Source: an uncultured Rhodospirillaceae bacterium (GTDB taxonomy: Bacteria; Pseudomonadota; Alphaproteobacteria; Rhodospirillales; Casp-alpha2). From it: a DNA stretch of 22,605 nucleotides. The DNA is taken from NCBI GenBank assembly GCA_913048145.1, contig CAJWVP010000007.1:1-22605 (forward strand), written 5' to 3'. Both the position numbers and the translations under genes were made by a program. Numbering within the stretch: position 1 is the stretch's first letter; every line of letters starts with the position of its first letter. The notes beneath the pieces are model-generated. The model saw only the letters and a list, made by a program, of their open reading frames with translations. It did no database searches and had not been told where the DNA came from. Of this stretch, positions 16,327-22,605 are shown in pieces.

Positions 16327-16601
16327 GACGCGCCAGTGCTCAGGCTGTCGCTGGGCGCGCCAGTGTCGATAATCTCATGTGTGACCACATCGCGGCGCAC
16401 TTTGATTAAGCGACGACAGCCCGCCGAATGATGCCATAGTTCATCATGTAGGCCGCGCGGGTTGTTGCGCAGGTACACGAATTCGAACCAATCCTGATTT
16501 GTACCAGTCTCTAGATTGGGGCGTTCGGCGCCAGCGTCGCCAGCGTATGTAAATTCTTTTTGCGCGCGCTTGCCGCAGTAGGGGCAGTTGATCTCCAACA
16601 T
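16323..16601 (-). CDS. soxD: Sarcosine oxidase-type delta subunit (zinc-binding)
   Basis: This 92-residue protein is the small delta subunit. It begins MLEINCPYCG with C6 and C9, and later has WHHSAGCRRL with a His at 57/58 and C62. These are the positions used to bind the structural zinc ion in heterotetrameric sarcosine oxidase. The middle string DWFEFVYLRNNPRGLHDELW is strongly conserved in the family. AAGGA lies about 9 bases before the ATG. It sits between soxB and soxA, the standard order (BDAG), and overlaps soxA by 4 bases, so the subunits are made together. Confidence 0.95.
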   Translation of the reverse strand: MLEINCPYCGKRAQKEFTYAGDAGAERPNLETGTNQDWFEFVYLRNNPRGLHDELWHHSAGCRRLIKVRRDVVTHEIIDTGAPSDSLSTGAS

Positions 16602-16617
16602 ATTGTATCGTTCCTTG

Positions 16618-17874
16618 TTAATGCGCGTTAGGAGTTGCGCCGGAGCCTTCTTCGTCGATCATGTAGCCATGTTCGAACCGGTTTAACGCGAAGCCTTCGT
16701 TTAGTTTGTGCGGCGTGTCGTTGGCAATGGTGTGGGCGTAGACCCAGCCCGAGCCGGGCGTCGCTTTGAAGCCGCCATAGCACCAGCCGCCATTGATGTA
16801 AAAGCCATTGATATCGGTTTTGGTGATGATCGGGCTGCCATCCATGGACATGTCCATAACCCCACCCCAAGTTCGCATGAGGCGCAGGCGACTGAAGGCT
16901 GGGAACATGGAAATGACGGATGCTACAACTTCCTCAATGCGTGGGAAATTACCGCGCTGGGCGTAGGAATTATATAAGTCCAGGTCACCGCCCATGACCA
17001 ATTCGCCCTTGTCCGATTGGGAGATGTAGGTATGTGTTGCTCCCGACGTGACCACTGTGTCGAGACAAGGTTTCACCGGTTCAGAAACCATGGCCTGAAG
17101 CACGTGGCTTTCGATAGGTAGGCGCATCTCAGCCATGGCCGCGATATGACCCGTGTGGCCAGCAACGGCGGTGCCGATTTTTTTCGCCTTAATAGCGCCG
17201 CGCGAGGTCTGTACGCCGACGACGCCGCCGTTCTCAATGTCGATCCCAGTCACTTCGCAGTTCTGAATGATATCGACGCCCCGCGCGTCCGCGCCCCGAG
17301 CGAAACCCCAGGCCACAGCATCGTGTCGAGCCGTGCCAGCGCGTGGCTGTAATAGGCCTCCCTTTATCGGGAAGCGAGCCCTGTCCGAAATGTCCAGAAG
17401 GGGTGCGCGAGCTTTAACCTCATGCTTATTTAGCCAGACCCCATCGGCACCGTTTAAGATCATGGCGTTTCCGCGCCGTTGGTGGGCGTCGACCTGAGCA
17501 TCCGTGTGCGCCAAGTTGATTACACCACGTTGAGAGAACATGACATTGAAGTTCAAATCCTGGCTCAATCCTTCCCAGAGCTTAAGGGAATGCTCGTAGA
17601 ACAGCTCGTTCTCCGGCAGCAAGTAGTTGGCTCGGACAATGGTCGTGTTCCGCCCCGTATTGCCGCCGCCCAGATAGCCTTTCTCTAATACAGCTACGTT
17701 GGTGATGCCGTGGTTTTTGGCCAAGTAATATGCGGTCGCTAGGCCGTGACCCCCGGCGCCGATGATAATTACATCGTATTCTTGTTTCGGGTCAGGGTTG
17801 CGCCAAGCTTCACCCCAGTTCTTGTGACTGGTCAACGCGTTCCGGGCCAGGGAGAAGATCGAGTATTTCTGCAT
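16618..17874 (-). CDS. soxB: Sarcosine oxidase-type beta subunit (amine-oxidising flavoprotein)
   Basis: This 418-residue protein is full length for SoxB. YDVIIIGAGGHGLATAYYLA (dinucleotide motif GAGGHG at 39-44) binds FAD non-covalently. EKGYLGGGNTGRNTTIVRANYL follows, as in known beta subunits. H184 in TARHDAVAWGFAR corresponds to the His that carries covalent FMN, the flavin passing electrons to oxygen. The C-terminal WGGVMDMSMDGSPII and GGWCYGGFKATPGSG close the amine-substrate pocket. The enzyme oxidises an N-methyl or other secondary amine. AAGGA lies 9 bases before the ATG and the gene starts 13 bases after the MmgE/PrpD stop, so the two are co-transcribed. Sarcosine is the default substrate, but xsc-pta nearby makes N-methyltaurine or a similar amine worth testing. 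Confidence 0.95.
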   Translation of the reverse strand: MQKYSIFSLARNALTSHKNWGEAWRNPDPKQEYDVIIIGAGGHGLATAYYLAKNHGITNVAVLEKGYLGGGNTGRNTTIVRANYLLPENELFYEHSLKLWEGLSQDLNFNVMFSQRGVINLAHTDAQVDAHQRRGNAMILNGADGVWLNKHEVKARAPLLDISDRARFPIKGGLLQPRAGTARHDAVAWGFARGADARGVDIIQNCEVTGIDIENGGVVGVQTSRGAIKAKKIGTAVAGHTGHIAAMAEMRLPIESHVLQAMVSEPVKPCLDTVVTSGATHTYISQSDKGELVMGGDLDLYNSYAQRGNFPRIEEVVASVISMFPAFSRLRLMRTWGGVMDMSMDGSPIITKTDINGFYINGGWCYGGFKATPGSGWVYAHTIANDTPHKLNEGFALNRFEHGYMIDEEGSGATPNAH

Positions 17875-17887
17875 AGTCGGCTATCCT

Positions 17888-19255
17888 TCAGTCCTGCCAG
17901 AGGTCTCGGCAGCGTCGGAGGTTGACAATGTTACGGATGCGCTGGAGCCAGGCGTTCGCGCGTCCGCCGTGCCCGGCAGCGGTGGCCAGTTCGTGGAACT
18001 TGTTGTTCACTTGGACATCGCTCATCGGTTTCTTAGGTGCTCCAACAGCTTCTGAATTGAAGCGCTCGATGGTGCTGCCGTCTACTGTCCTAATACGTAC
18101 CCGAGCACATTCGGGGCCGATCTCGCCTGCCTCGGATTTTGCGGTTAAGTCTGGGTCGTGGTGCATTGAGATTTTCGGTATGAGGGCCCGCACAGCCGAA
18201 TCTGCAAGTGCGTCAGGGCCGGCTCGCGCGACTGTGAAGCCGCGGTCCATAATCACGCAGGCTAAGATGAACGGTAGGCTAAACTGGCCCTGGGGCACGC
18301 GGTTCGGAACGTCGTAGACCAGGCTGTCAATGACGATCTGCGGCGCGTCCACCTCGATGGCGGAGATGTCGTCAGGTCCAAGGTCGTTTTCGTGCAGCAA
18401 TTCACTAGTTGCCTCGGCTGCGGCGTGCGAGGCGGAACAGGCGGGATAAGGTTTTAGATAGACACCCGGATCGAGTATGGACCAGTGTTTGCCAAGGTCA
18501 TCAAGCTGGCTAATTTCCAGGGGACTGCGCTTTATCAAATGCGCCATGCCGTTGACACCCTCGAGAGCATCCAGAGGCGCGGAAATGCCTGCTTCGCCGA
18601 ATTGCGCGCTGGTGATGCCCAGGGCGGCGACCTGACCGTTGCCAACAAACTTGGCCTCGGTACCGTTGGCGATGCGGAGCCCGCTGGCTCGGCACAAGGC
18701 GTGGGCTATGGCTAACGCGGTCTGCTCCGTATTCAATCCGAGGGCCTTTGAAGCACCAGCAGCCGCACCGAGGCCGCCGAACACCGATGTCGTCCACCAG
18801 CCATCCATGAAGATTTGATTGCTAGCGGCGCGTCCAAATGCGTATTCGGCTTCGGAACCGGCAATGAAGGCGGTGAAGACGGTACGGCCGTCAGTGTCCG
18901 CATGGTCAGATGCGGCTAGAACGGCGGCGGCTATGGTGGCGGAGGCATGGACGACCCCTGCATAAGAGGTGTCATCGTAGTCCAGGGCGTGAGCCGCCGC
19001 ACCATTGGTCAGCGCAGCCCCCGTGGCCGAGGTGGTATGGTCCATGCCAGCGATTCGGCAAGGCCCCGCGCCGTATTCGTTGAGGGCCAGCGTGCGAACT
19101 TTTTCAACCGCTTCAATGGTTTGGCCGCCTACCATGCAGCCGAGAACATCAACCCAACTCTGCATAGCGGCGGTCCGCGCTGCAACCGGCACATGGTCGA
19201 GATCGAACTCGGCAACCCATTCGGCAATTGTCTGACATGCGGTAAGATTGCTCAT
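17888..19255 (-). CDS. MmgE/PrpD family protein (dehydratase, decarboxylase or epimerase)
   Basis: This 455-residue protein spans the whole MmgE/PrpD family. The helical N-terminal half has VDVLGCMVGG, ALTNGAAAHALDYDDTSYAG and VHASATIAAAVLAA. Later come NGTEAKFVGNGQVAALGI and LKPYPACSASHAAAEA, and the C-terminal GAPKKPMSDVQVNNKF matches the family's final conserved block. Characterised relatives are 2-methylcitrate dehydratase (PrpD), cis-aconitate decarboxylase and iminodisuccinate epimerase, so the fold does not fix the reaction. No prpB or prpC gene lies nearby, which argues against the methylcitrate cycle. As first gene of a run ending in soxBDAG, an epimerase of a secondary-amine acid is an attractive inference. 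The ATG has only a weak GAAAGA upstream. Confidence 0.88.
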   Translation of the reverse strand: MSNLTACQTIAEWVAEFDLDHVPVAARTAAMQSWVDVLGCMVGGQTIEAVEKVRTLALNEYGAGPCRIAGMDHTTSATGAALTNGAAAHALDYDDTSYAGVVHASATIAAAVLAASDHADTDGRTVFTAFIAGSEAEYAFGRAASNQIFMDGWWTTSVFGGLGAAAGASKALGLNTEQTALAIAHALCRASGLRIANGTEAKFVGNGQVAALGITSAQFGEAGISAPLDALEGVNGMAHLIKRSPLEISQLDDLGKHWSILDPGVYLKPYPACSASHAAAEATSELLHENDLGPDDISAIEVDAPQIVIDSLVYDVPNRVPQGQFSLPFILACVIMDRGFTVARAGPDALADSAVRALIPKISMHHDPDLTAKSEAGEIGPECARVRIRTVDGSTIERFNSEAVGAPKKPMSDVQVNNKFHELATAAGHGGRANAWLQRIRNIVNLRRCRDLWQD

Positions 19256-19356
19256 GATCGTGGTCTTTCGACGCTAATGTTTATTGATGGGCGGATTATT
19301 GACCCTGTCCAGGGTGGCGTCATTAAATAAATAAACATAATGATGAGCATAATTTT
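19256..19356 (-). promoter_or_regulatory. Upstream region of the MmgE/PrpD-soxBDAG run with two inverted repeats
   Basis: Two symmetrical elements lie just upstream of the MmgE/PrpD start. ACCCTG-TC-CAGGGT at 19302-19315 is a perfect 6 + 6 base palindrome with a 2-base centre, about 47-60 bases from the ATG. TCATTA...TAATGA (19320-19325 and 19338-19343) is a 6 + 6 repeat around a 12-base AT-rich centre. The AT-rich second element could overlap promoter boxes and the first could be an operator. This placement suggests the MmgE/PrpD-sox run has its own control apart from xsc-pta. No protein binding is shown. Confidence 0.35.
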
Positions 19357-19491
19357 ATGGAGACACTGAGCGTGGAGATTCTCGCCACAGTGGCCGAAAC
19401 TTGCATCATGACCTGGGAAGCACCGGAGTTCCGCAACATTCTGCGGAAACTGATTGCCGGGTCGGTGCGCTTGGATAGTGCCTCTGGCTGA
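19357..19491 (+). CDS. Possible 44-residue small protein or gene remnant
   Basis: An open frame from ATG to TGA encodes 44 residues, beginning METLSVEILATVAETC and ending LIAGSVRLDSASG. Its third codon positions are G+C-rich like the neighbouring genes and it reads as one amphipathic helix region, EFRNILRKLIAG. There is no ribosome-binding site upstream, and it runs against both flanking genes. I do not recognise it. It could be a real small protein, the tail of a lost gene, or chance. Confidence 0.2.
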   Translation: METLSVEILATVAETCIMTWEAPEFRNILRKLIAGSVRLDSASG

Positions 19492-19512
19492 TACCCATAT
19501 GTTTGTCGACGA

Positions 19513-20436
19513 TTAGTTATTGGCGTCGGCGACAATTGCGGCGATGGCCGTGGCCGCGAATCGTGCTTCCGGGGGATCGGCGCGCGACGTGAGCACGATC
19601 GGTACGGCCGCGCCCATGACCACGCCTGCAGCAAGGCCGCTCATAAAATATACCATCATCTTAAACAGGCCGTTTCCAGTCTCGATGTTGGGGACCACGA
19701 GAATATCGGCCTGTCCAGCCACAGGTCCATCCATGCCCTTCAGTGCCGCGGCTTTCTTGGAGAGGGCGTTGTCGAAGGCAAATGGCCCGTCGACGATGGC
19801 GTTCTTTACTTCCCCAGCGTTGGCGCGCTTCACCACTTTGGCGGCATCAACGCTGGACGGCATGGCCGGCAGCACCGATTCTGTCCCCGACAGCAGAGCC
19901 ACCCTGGGTTTTGGGTTGCCTAGCGCATGTGCCATTGCGATGGCGTTGTTGGTGATGTCGATCTTTGTGTCTGTGTCGGGCTGCACGTTGACCGCGGCAT
20001 CGGTGATCATTAGGACCCGGTCGTTGCCTGGAACTGTCATGTGGAAGATATGGCTAAGGCGCCGGCTCGTGCGGAGGCCGTGTTCGCGATTGACCACGGC
20101 CTTCATCAGGGCATCCGTGTGCACATGGCCCTTCATCAGCGAGGTAACTTCACCAGACTTAGCCAATGCGACTGCGGCAGCGGGGGCTTTCTCCTCGCCG
20201 ACGGCGTCGACGATCGCAAAGCTGGCGATGTCCCAATCAATGTCGCGGGCGGCGGCGCGAATGACATCTGCATCGCCCACCAGAACGGGCTCGATCAGGC
20301 CTGCATCTGCACCTTGGCGGGCGCTTTTCAGTGCGATGGGATGATCTGCGCCGGCGATAGCCATACGGACCCGATCCATACCCTCAATGCGGTCTAGCAG
20401 GTAGGGAGGTACTTCGAAGGGTATTTCGCTCAGCAT
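19513..20436 (-). CDS. pta: Phosphate acetyltransferase (Pta/Ptb family) of the sulfoacetaldehyde pathway
   Basis: This 307-residue cytoplasmic enzyme belongs to the phosphate acetyl/butyryltransferase family. It has PIALKSARQGADAGLIEPVLVG near the N-terminus. Further motifs are SLMKGHVHTDALMKAVV, LSHIFHMTVPG and ITDAAVNVQPD, then ITNNAIAMAHALGNPKPRVAL with LLSGTESVLPAMPSS. It ends with VDGPFAFDNALS and NIETGNGLFKMMVYF. It would convert acetyl phosphate from Xsc plus CoA into acetyl-CoA and phosphate. A pta gene next to xsc is the classic arrangement in sulfonate-degrading proteobacteria. GGAG lies 7 bases before the ATG. It follows xsc by 85 bases on the same strand. A phosphotransbutyrylase would be the alternative on sequence alone; context favours acetyl. 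Confidence 0.9.
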   Translation of the reverse strand: MLSEIPFEVPPYLLDRIEGMDRVRMAIAGADHPIALKSARQGADAGLIEPVLVGDADVIRAAARDIDWDIASFAIVDAVGEEKAPAAAVALAKSGEVTSLMKGHVHTDALMKAVVNREHGLRTSRRLSHIFHMTVPGNDRVLMITDAAVNVQPDTDTKIDITNNAIAMAHALGNPKPRVALLSGTESVLPAMPSSVDAAKVVKRANAGEVKNAIVDGPFAFDNALSKKAAALKGMDGPVAGQADILVVPNIETGNGLFKMMVYFMSGLAAGVVMGAAVPIVLTSRADPPEARFAATAIAAIVADANN

Positions 20437-20501
20437 GGGAAGGCTCCGATAACCGGATTAGAATAGGGCCGGACGGCAGAGGAAGCCATCCAGCCCTGGG
20501 T

Positions 20502-20519
20502 CTTGTGCGTTAGCGCAAG
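20502..20519 (-). other. Small intercistronic stem-loop between xsc and pta
   Basis: On the transcribed strand, CTTGCGC...GCACAAG can pair as a 7-base stem with one mismatch and a 4-base loop, starting 2 bases after the xsc stop. No T-run follows, so it is unlikely to stop transcription fully. It could mark an RNA processing or stability site in an xsc-pta transcript. Confidence 0.2.
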
Positions 20520-20521
20520 CT

Positions 20522-22294
20522 TTAGACTTGCTGCTGACGCATGTCGTTGGGGTCGATACCCGCTACCGGCACCGGCGCTTTCATGGCATCGCGACGGAAG
20601 GGCTCGCCCAGTTCCTGGTTAAGAATGACTTCGATGAAAGTGGTGACACCGTTCTTCTGCTCTTCGCACGAGGTTTTAAGGGCTTCGGTTAGTTCGTCCT
20701 GGCTATGCACCGTGACACCTTTCAGACCGCAGCCTTCGGCAACTTTGGCGTAGCTTAGTTGCGGGTCCAGTTCCGTGCCGACGAAGTTGTCGTCGTACCA
20801 GAGGATTGTGTTACGTTTCTCGGCGCCCCACTGGTAGTTGCGAAAGATGACCATGGTGATGGCGGGCCATTCCTCTCGGCCGCAGGACGACATCTCGTTC
20901 ATGGATATTCCGAAGGCGCCGTCGCCGGCGAAGCCGACGACGGGGGTATCGGGGTTGCCTATCTTAGCGCCCAAGATCGAAGGGAAGCCGTAGCCACAAG
21001 GCCCAAAAAGGCCCGGTGCCAGGTACTTCCTACCTTCCTCGAAGGTGGGGTAGGCGTTGCCGATGGCGCAGTTGTTGCCGATATCAGACGAGATGATCGC
21101 TTCCGTTGGTAGGCCCGCCTGAATGGCGCGCCAAGCCTGACGGGGTGACATGCGGTCGGCGTCGCGGATCCGAGCTTCGGCGTTCCAGACCGTGCCGGGA
21201 TCGTCTTCTTCGTGGTCCAGGCTGGAGAGCTCCTGGGCCCAAGCGGACTTAGTCTGGTGAATGATTGCCTTGCGCTCTTCGCGGTTGGTGTCGCCTGCCG
21301 AGGATGAGAGCTGGGCCAGAATCGACTGAGCAACTTGCTTGGCGTCTCCGCAGATGCCGACAGTTACGGGCTTAGTAAGGCCAATGCGGTCGGGGTTGAT
21401 GTCGACCTGGATGATCTTCGCATCCTTTGGCCAGTAGTCGATGCCGTAGCCGGGGAGGGTTGAGAAGGGGTTCAGGCGCGTACCGAGCGCGAGGACTACG
21501 TCTGCTTGAGCGATCAGCTGCATGCCTGCCTTGGAGCCGTTATAGCCGAGTGGGCCAGCGGCCATGGGATGACTACCTGGGAAGCTGTCGTTATGTTGGT
21601 AGCCGGAGCACACCGGGGCATCGAGACGCTCGGCCAAGGCCATGCAATCGGGGATCGCGCCACCGATGACTACACCTGCGCCAGACAGGATCACCGGAAA
21701 CTTAGCAGTGGACAGCATGTCGGCGGCCTCGGAGATGGCCTTAGCGCCGCCTGCCGGCCGCTCGAAACGCACAATTTGCGGCAGTTCCACATCAATAACC
21801 TGGGTCCAGAAGTCGCGGGGTACGTTCATCTGCGCTGGCGCGGAACCGCGCCAGGCCTGTTCTATCACCCGGTTTAGGACTTCCGGAATCCGTGATGCGT
21901 CACGGACTTCTTCTTGATAGCAGACCATATCCTTGAAAAGCGCCATTTGTTCCACTTCCTGGAAGCCGCCTTGCCCCATGGTCTTGTTTGCTGCCTGAGG
22001 GGTCACCAGGAGCATTGGTGTGTGATTCCAATAGGCCGTTTTGATGGGTGTGACGAAACCGGTGATGCCCGGCCCATTCTGGGCGATAGCCATGGCCATC
22101 TTCCCCGTCGAGCGGGTATACCCATCACAGATCATGCCAGCATTGGTTTCGTGAGCGCAATCCCAAAAGGTAATTCCAGCTTTCGGGAACAAGTCCGACA
22201 CGGGCATCATGGCCGAGCCGATAATCCCGAACGCATGTTCGATACCGTGCATTTGGAGGACCTTAACGAAGGCCTCTTCAGTGGTCATTTTCAT
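20522..22294 (-). CDS. xsc: Sulfoacetaldehyde acetyltransferase
   Basis: Xsc is a thiamine-diphosphate enzyme that converts sulfoacetaldehyde and phosphate to acetyl phosphate and sulfite. At 590 residues it is full length. The N-terminus (MKMTTEEAFVKVLQMHGIEHAF) and GSAMMPVSDLFPKAGITFWD are near-signature for Xsc. WNHTPMLLVTPQAANKT, GQGGFQEVEQMALF and NVPRDFWTQVIDVELP point the same way. E49 in CAHETNAG fits the ThDP-activating Glu, and GDG 457-459 to N486 fits the Mg-ThDP motif (GDG...N). GGAG lies 6 bases before the ATG. It heads a unit with pta, and its sulfite product fits the TauE-type exporter elsewhere in the window. No enzyme that makes sulfoacetaldehyde is encoded next to it, which is unusual for a complete sulfonate cluster. 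Confidence 0.97.
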   Translation of the reverse strand: MKMTTEEAFVKVLQMHGIEHAFGIIGSAMMPVSDLFPKAGITFWDCAHETNAGMICDGYTRSTGKMAMAIAQNGPGITGFVTPIKTAYWNHTPMLLVTPQAANKTMGQGGFQEVEQMALFKDMVCYQEEVRDASRIPEVLNRVIEQAWRGSAPAQMNVPRDFWTQVIDVELPQIVRFERPAGGAKAISEAADMLSTAKFPVILSGAGVVIGGAIPDCMALAERLDAPVCSGYQHNDSFPGSHPMAAGPLGYNGSKAGMQLIAQADVVLALGTRLNPFSTLPGYGIDYWPKDAKIIQVDINPDRIGLTKPVTVGICGDAKQVAQSILAQLSSSAGDTNREERKAIIHQTKSAWAQELSSLDHEEDDPGTVWNAEARIRDADRMSPRQAWRAIQAGLPTEAIISSDIGNNCAIGNAYPTFEEGRKYLAPGLFGPCGYGFPSILGAKIGNPDTPVVGFAGDGAFGISMNEMSSCGREEWPAITMVIFRNYQWGAEKRNTILWYDDNFVGTELDPQLSYAKVAEGCGLKGVTVHSQDELTEALKTSCEEQKNGVTTFIEVILNQELGEPFRRDAMKAPVPVAGIDPNDMRQQQV

Positions 22295-22450
22295 CGTCGT
22301 CTCCAGTTCCCGTTAGATGATATAATTCACTATAATGATACACATGATACCGGTAATTCTTATTTATGCGGGTGAGACCACACATTGAGCATCGCGTCAA
22401 GATTGCATTACCTTAAACGGGACCTTTTGTCTCAATAAATCAAATTATGA
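22295..22450 (-). promoter_or_regulatory. xsc upstream region with three ATGATA repeats and a candidate promoter
   Basis: No gene is seen in these 156 bases. Read on the + strand, ATGATA occurs at 22317, 22335 and 22344 (steps of 18 and 9 bases). TATAAT occurs at 22321 and 22331, ten bases apart. On the transcribed - strand this gives TTACCG, 16 bases, then TATAGT, a plausible weak sigma-70 promoter about 35-60 bases before the xsc ATG. The repeat spacing suggests binding sites for an activator or repressor on one helix face. The regulator is not identified; the AT-rich gene to the right is a candidate. The remainder to 22450 is increasingly AT-rich and otherwise unremarkable. Confidence 0.4.
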
Positions 22451-22605
22451 ATGACAATGTACAAAAAGATTAATGCTCCTGTTTTGTTAAGTGGTCAACT
22501 CTATCGAGCTGTAGCTTATGAAATGATTAAGAATAAAATAAACGCATCTCAAGAAAATAAGATTATCCAAATTGCTAAAAAATTAGATATGAGCATTTAT
22601 AGTGA
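22451..22605 (+). CDS. AT-rich partial gene, possible helix-turn-helix protein (N-terminus only)
   Basis: An open frame runs from ATG at 22451 (or 22457) off the window end, giving 51 residues. It is rich in Lys, Ile and Asn and contains GQLYRAVAYEMIKNKI followed by NKIIQIAKKLDMSIYS. The second part resembles the recognition region of a helix-turn-helix (IAKKLDMS). No Shine-Dalgarno sequence is visible. The segment 22441-22605 is about 28% G+C by count, far below the island (one counted line inside the DUF3604 gene is 60%). If real, it is a divergent regulator of xsc of foreign origin. It might also be an edge artefact of assembly. I cannot name the family. Confidence 0.35.
   Translation, partial: MTMYKKINAPVLLSGQLYRAVAYEMIKNKINASQENKIIQIAKKLDMSIYS

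Noticed and set aside
19520..20344. Long open frame of 274 codons on the + strand
   Set aside because: It lies opposite the Pta gene, whose protein has clear family motifs; the opposite frame is Ala/Ser/Thr-rich with no recognisable domain.
1..22605. CRISPR array, tRNA/rRNA genes, insertion sequences or integrases
   Set aside because: No repeat-spacer pattern, no tRNA-like cloverleaf, rRNA-like stretch, transposase or recombinase motif was seen in reading the sequence and translations.

Overview
The window looks like a catabolic gene island from a Gram-negative bacterium, most likely an alphaproteobacterium. This rests on G+C-rich coding, tightly overlapping operons, a heterotetrameric soxBDAG set and an xsc-pta pair. 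I cannot name the genus. About 22.4 kb is of one composition. The last ~165 bases fall to about 28% G+C and carry the start of an unrelated-looking gene.

Layout. (1) 1-1376, + strand: the last 47 residues of a succinyl-CoA-synthetase-type ligase alpha subunit, then an MFS transporter 10 bases downstream. (2) 1391-3673, - strand: a TauE/SafE sulfite/sulfonate exporter downstream of an M29-aminopeptidase-like protein. (3) 3809-12616, + strand: a nine-gene run starting divergently from (2). It encodes a GntR/UTRA regulator, a DUF3604 protein, the large and small subunits of aconitase X, a VOC/glyoxalase-like protein, and a four-subunit succinate dehydrogenase/fumarate reductase-like complex in the unusual order B-anchor-anchor-A. 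(4) 12768-19255, - strand: an MmgE/PrpD-family protein followed by soxB, soxD, soxA and soxG of a sarcosine-oxidase-type enzyme. (5) 19513-22294, - strand: xsc (sulfoacetaldehyde acetyltransferase) followed by pta. (6) 22295-22605: the xsc upstream region and an AT-rich partial gene.

How it may work together. The firm part is sulfonate catabolism. Xsc turns sulfoacetaldehyde plus phosphate into sulfite and acetyl phosphate, Pta makes acetyl-CoA, and the TauE-type permease can expel the sulfite. The source of sulfoacetaldehyde is not in the window: there is no taurine:pyruvate aminotransferase, taurine dehydrogenase, isethionate dehydrogenase or acylating sulfoacetaldehyde dehydrogenase. Two routes are suggested by neighbours. 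One is CoA activation of an imported carboxylate (for example sulfoacetate) by the ligase and MFS pair. The other is oxidation of a secondary or N-methylated amine (for example an N-alkyltaurine) by the SoxBDAG-like enzyme with the MmgE/PrpD protein.

The central operon (DUF3604, aconitase X, VOC, SDH-like complex) is the strongest candidate for an undescribed pathway. It pairs a dehydratase of the AcnX family with a dedicated complex-II-like oxidoreductase whose flavoprotein has Cys where classical SdhA has its flavin-linking His. The reaction sequence is unknown, and the proposals here are inference from families and gene order.
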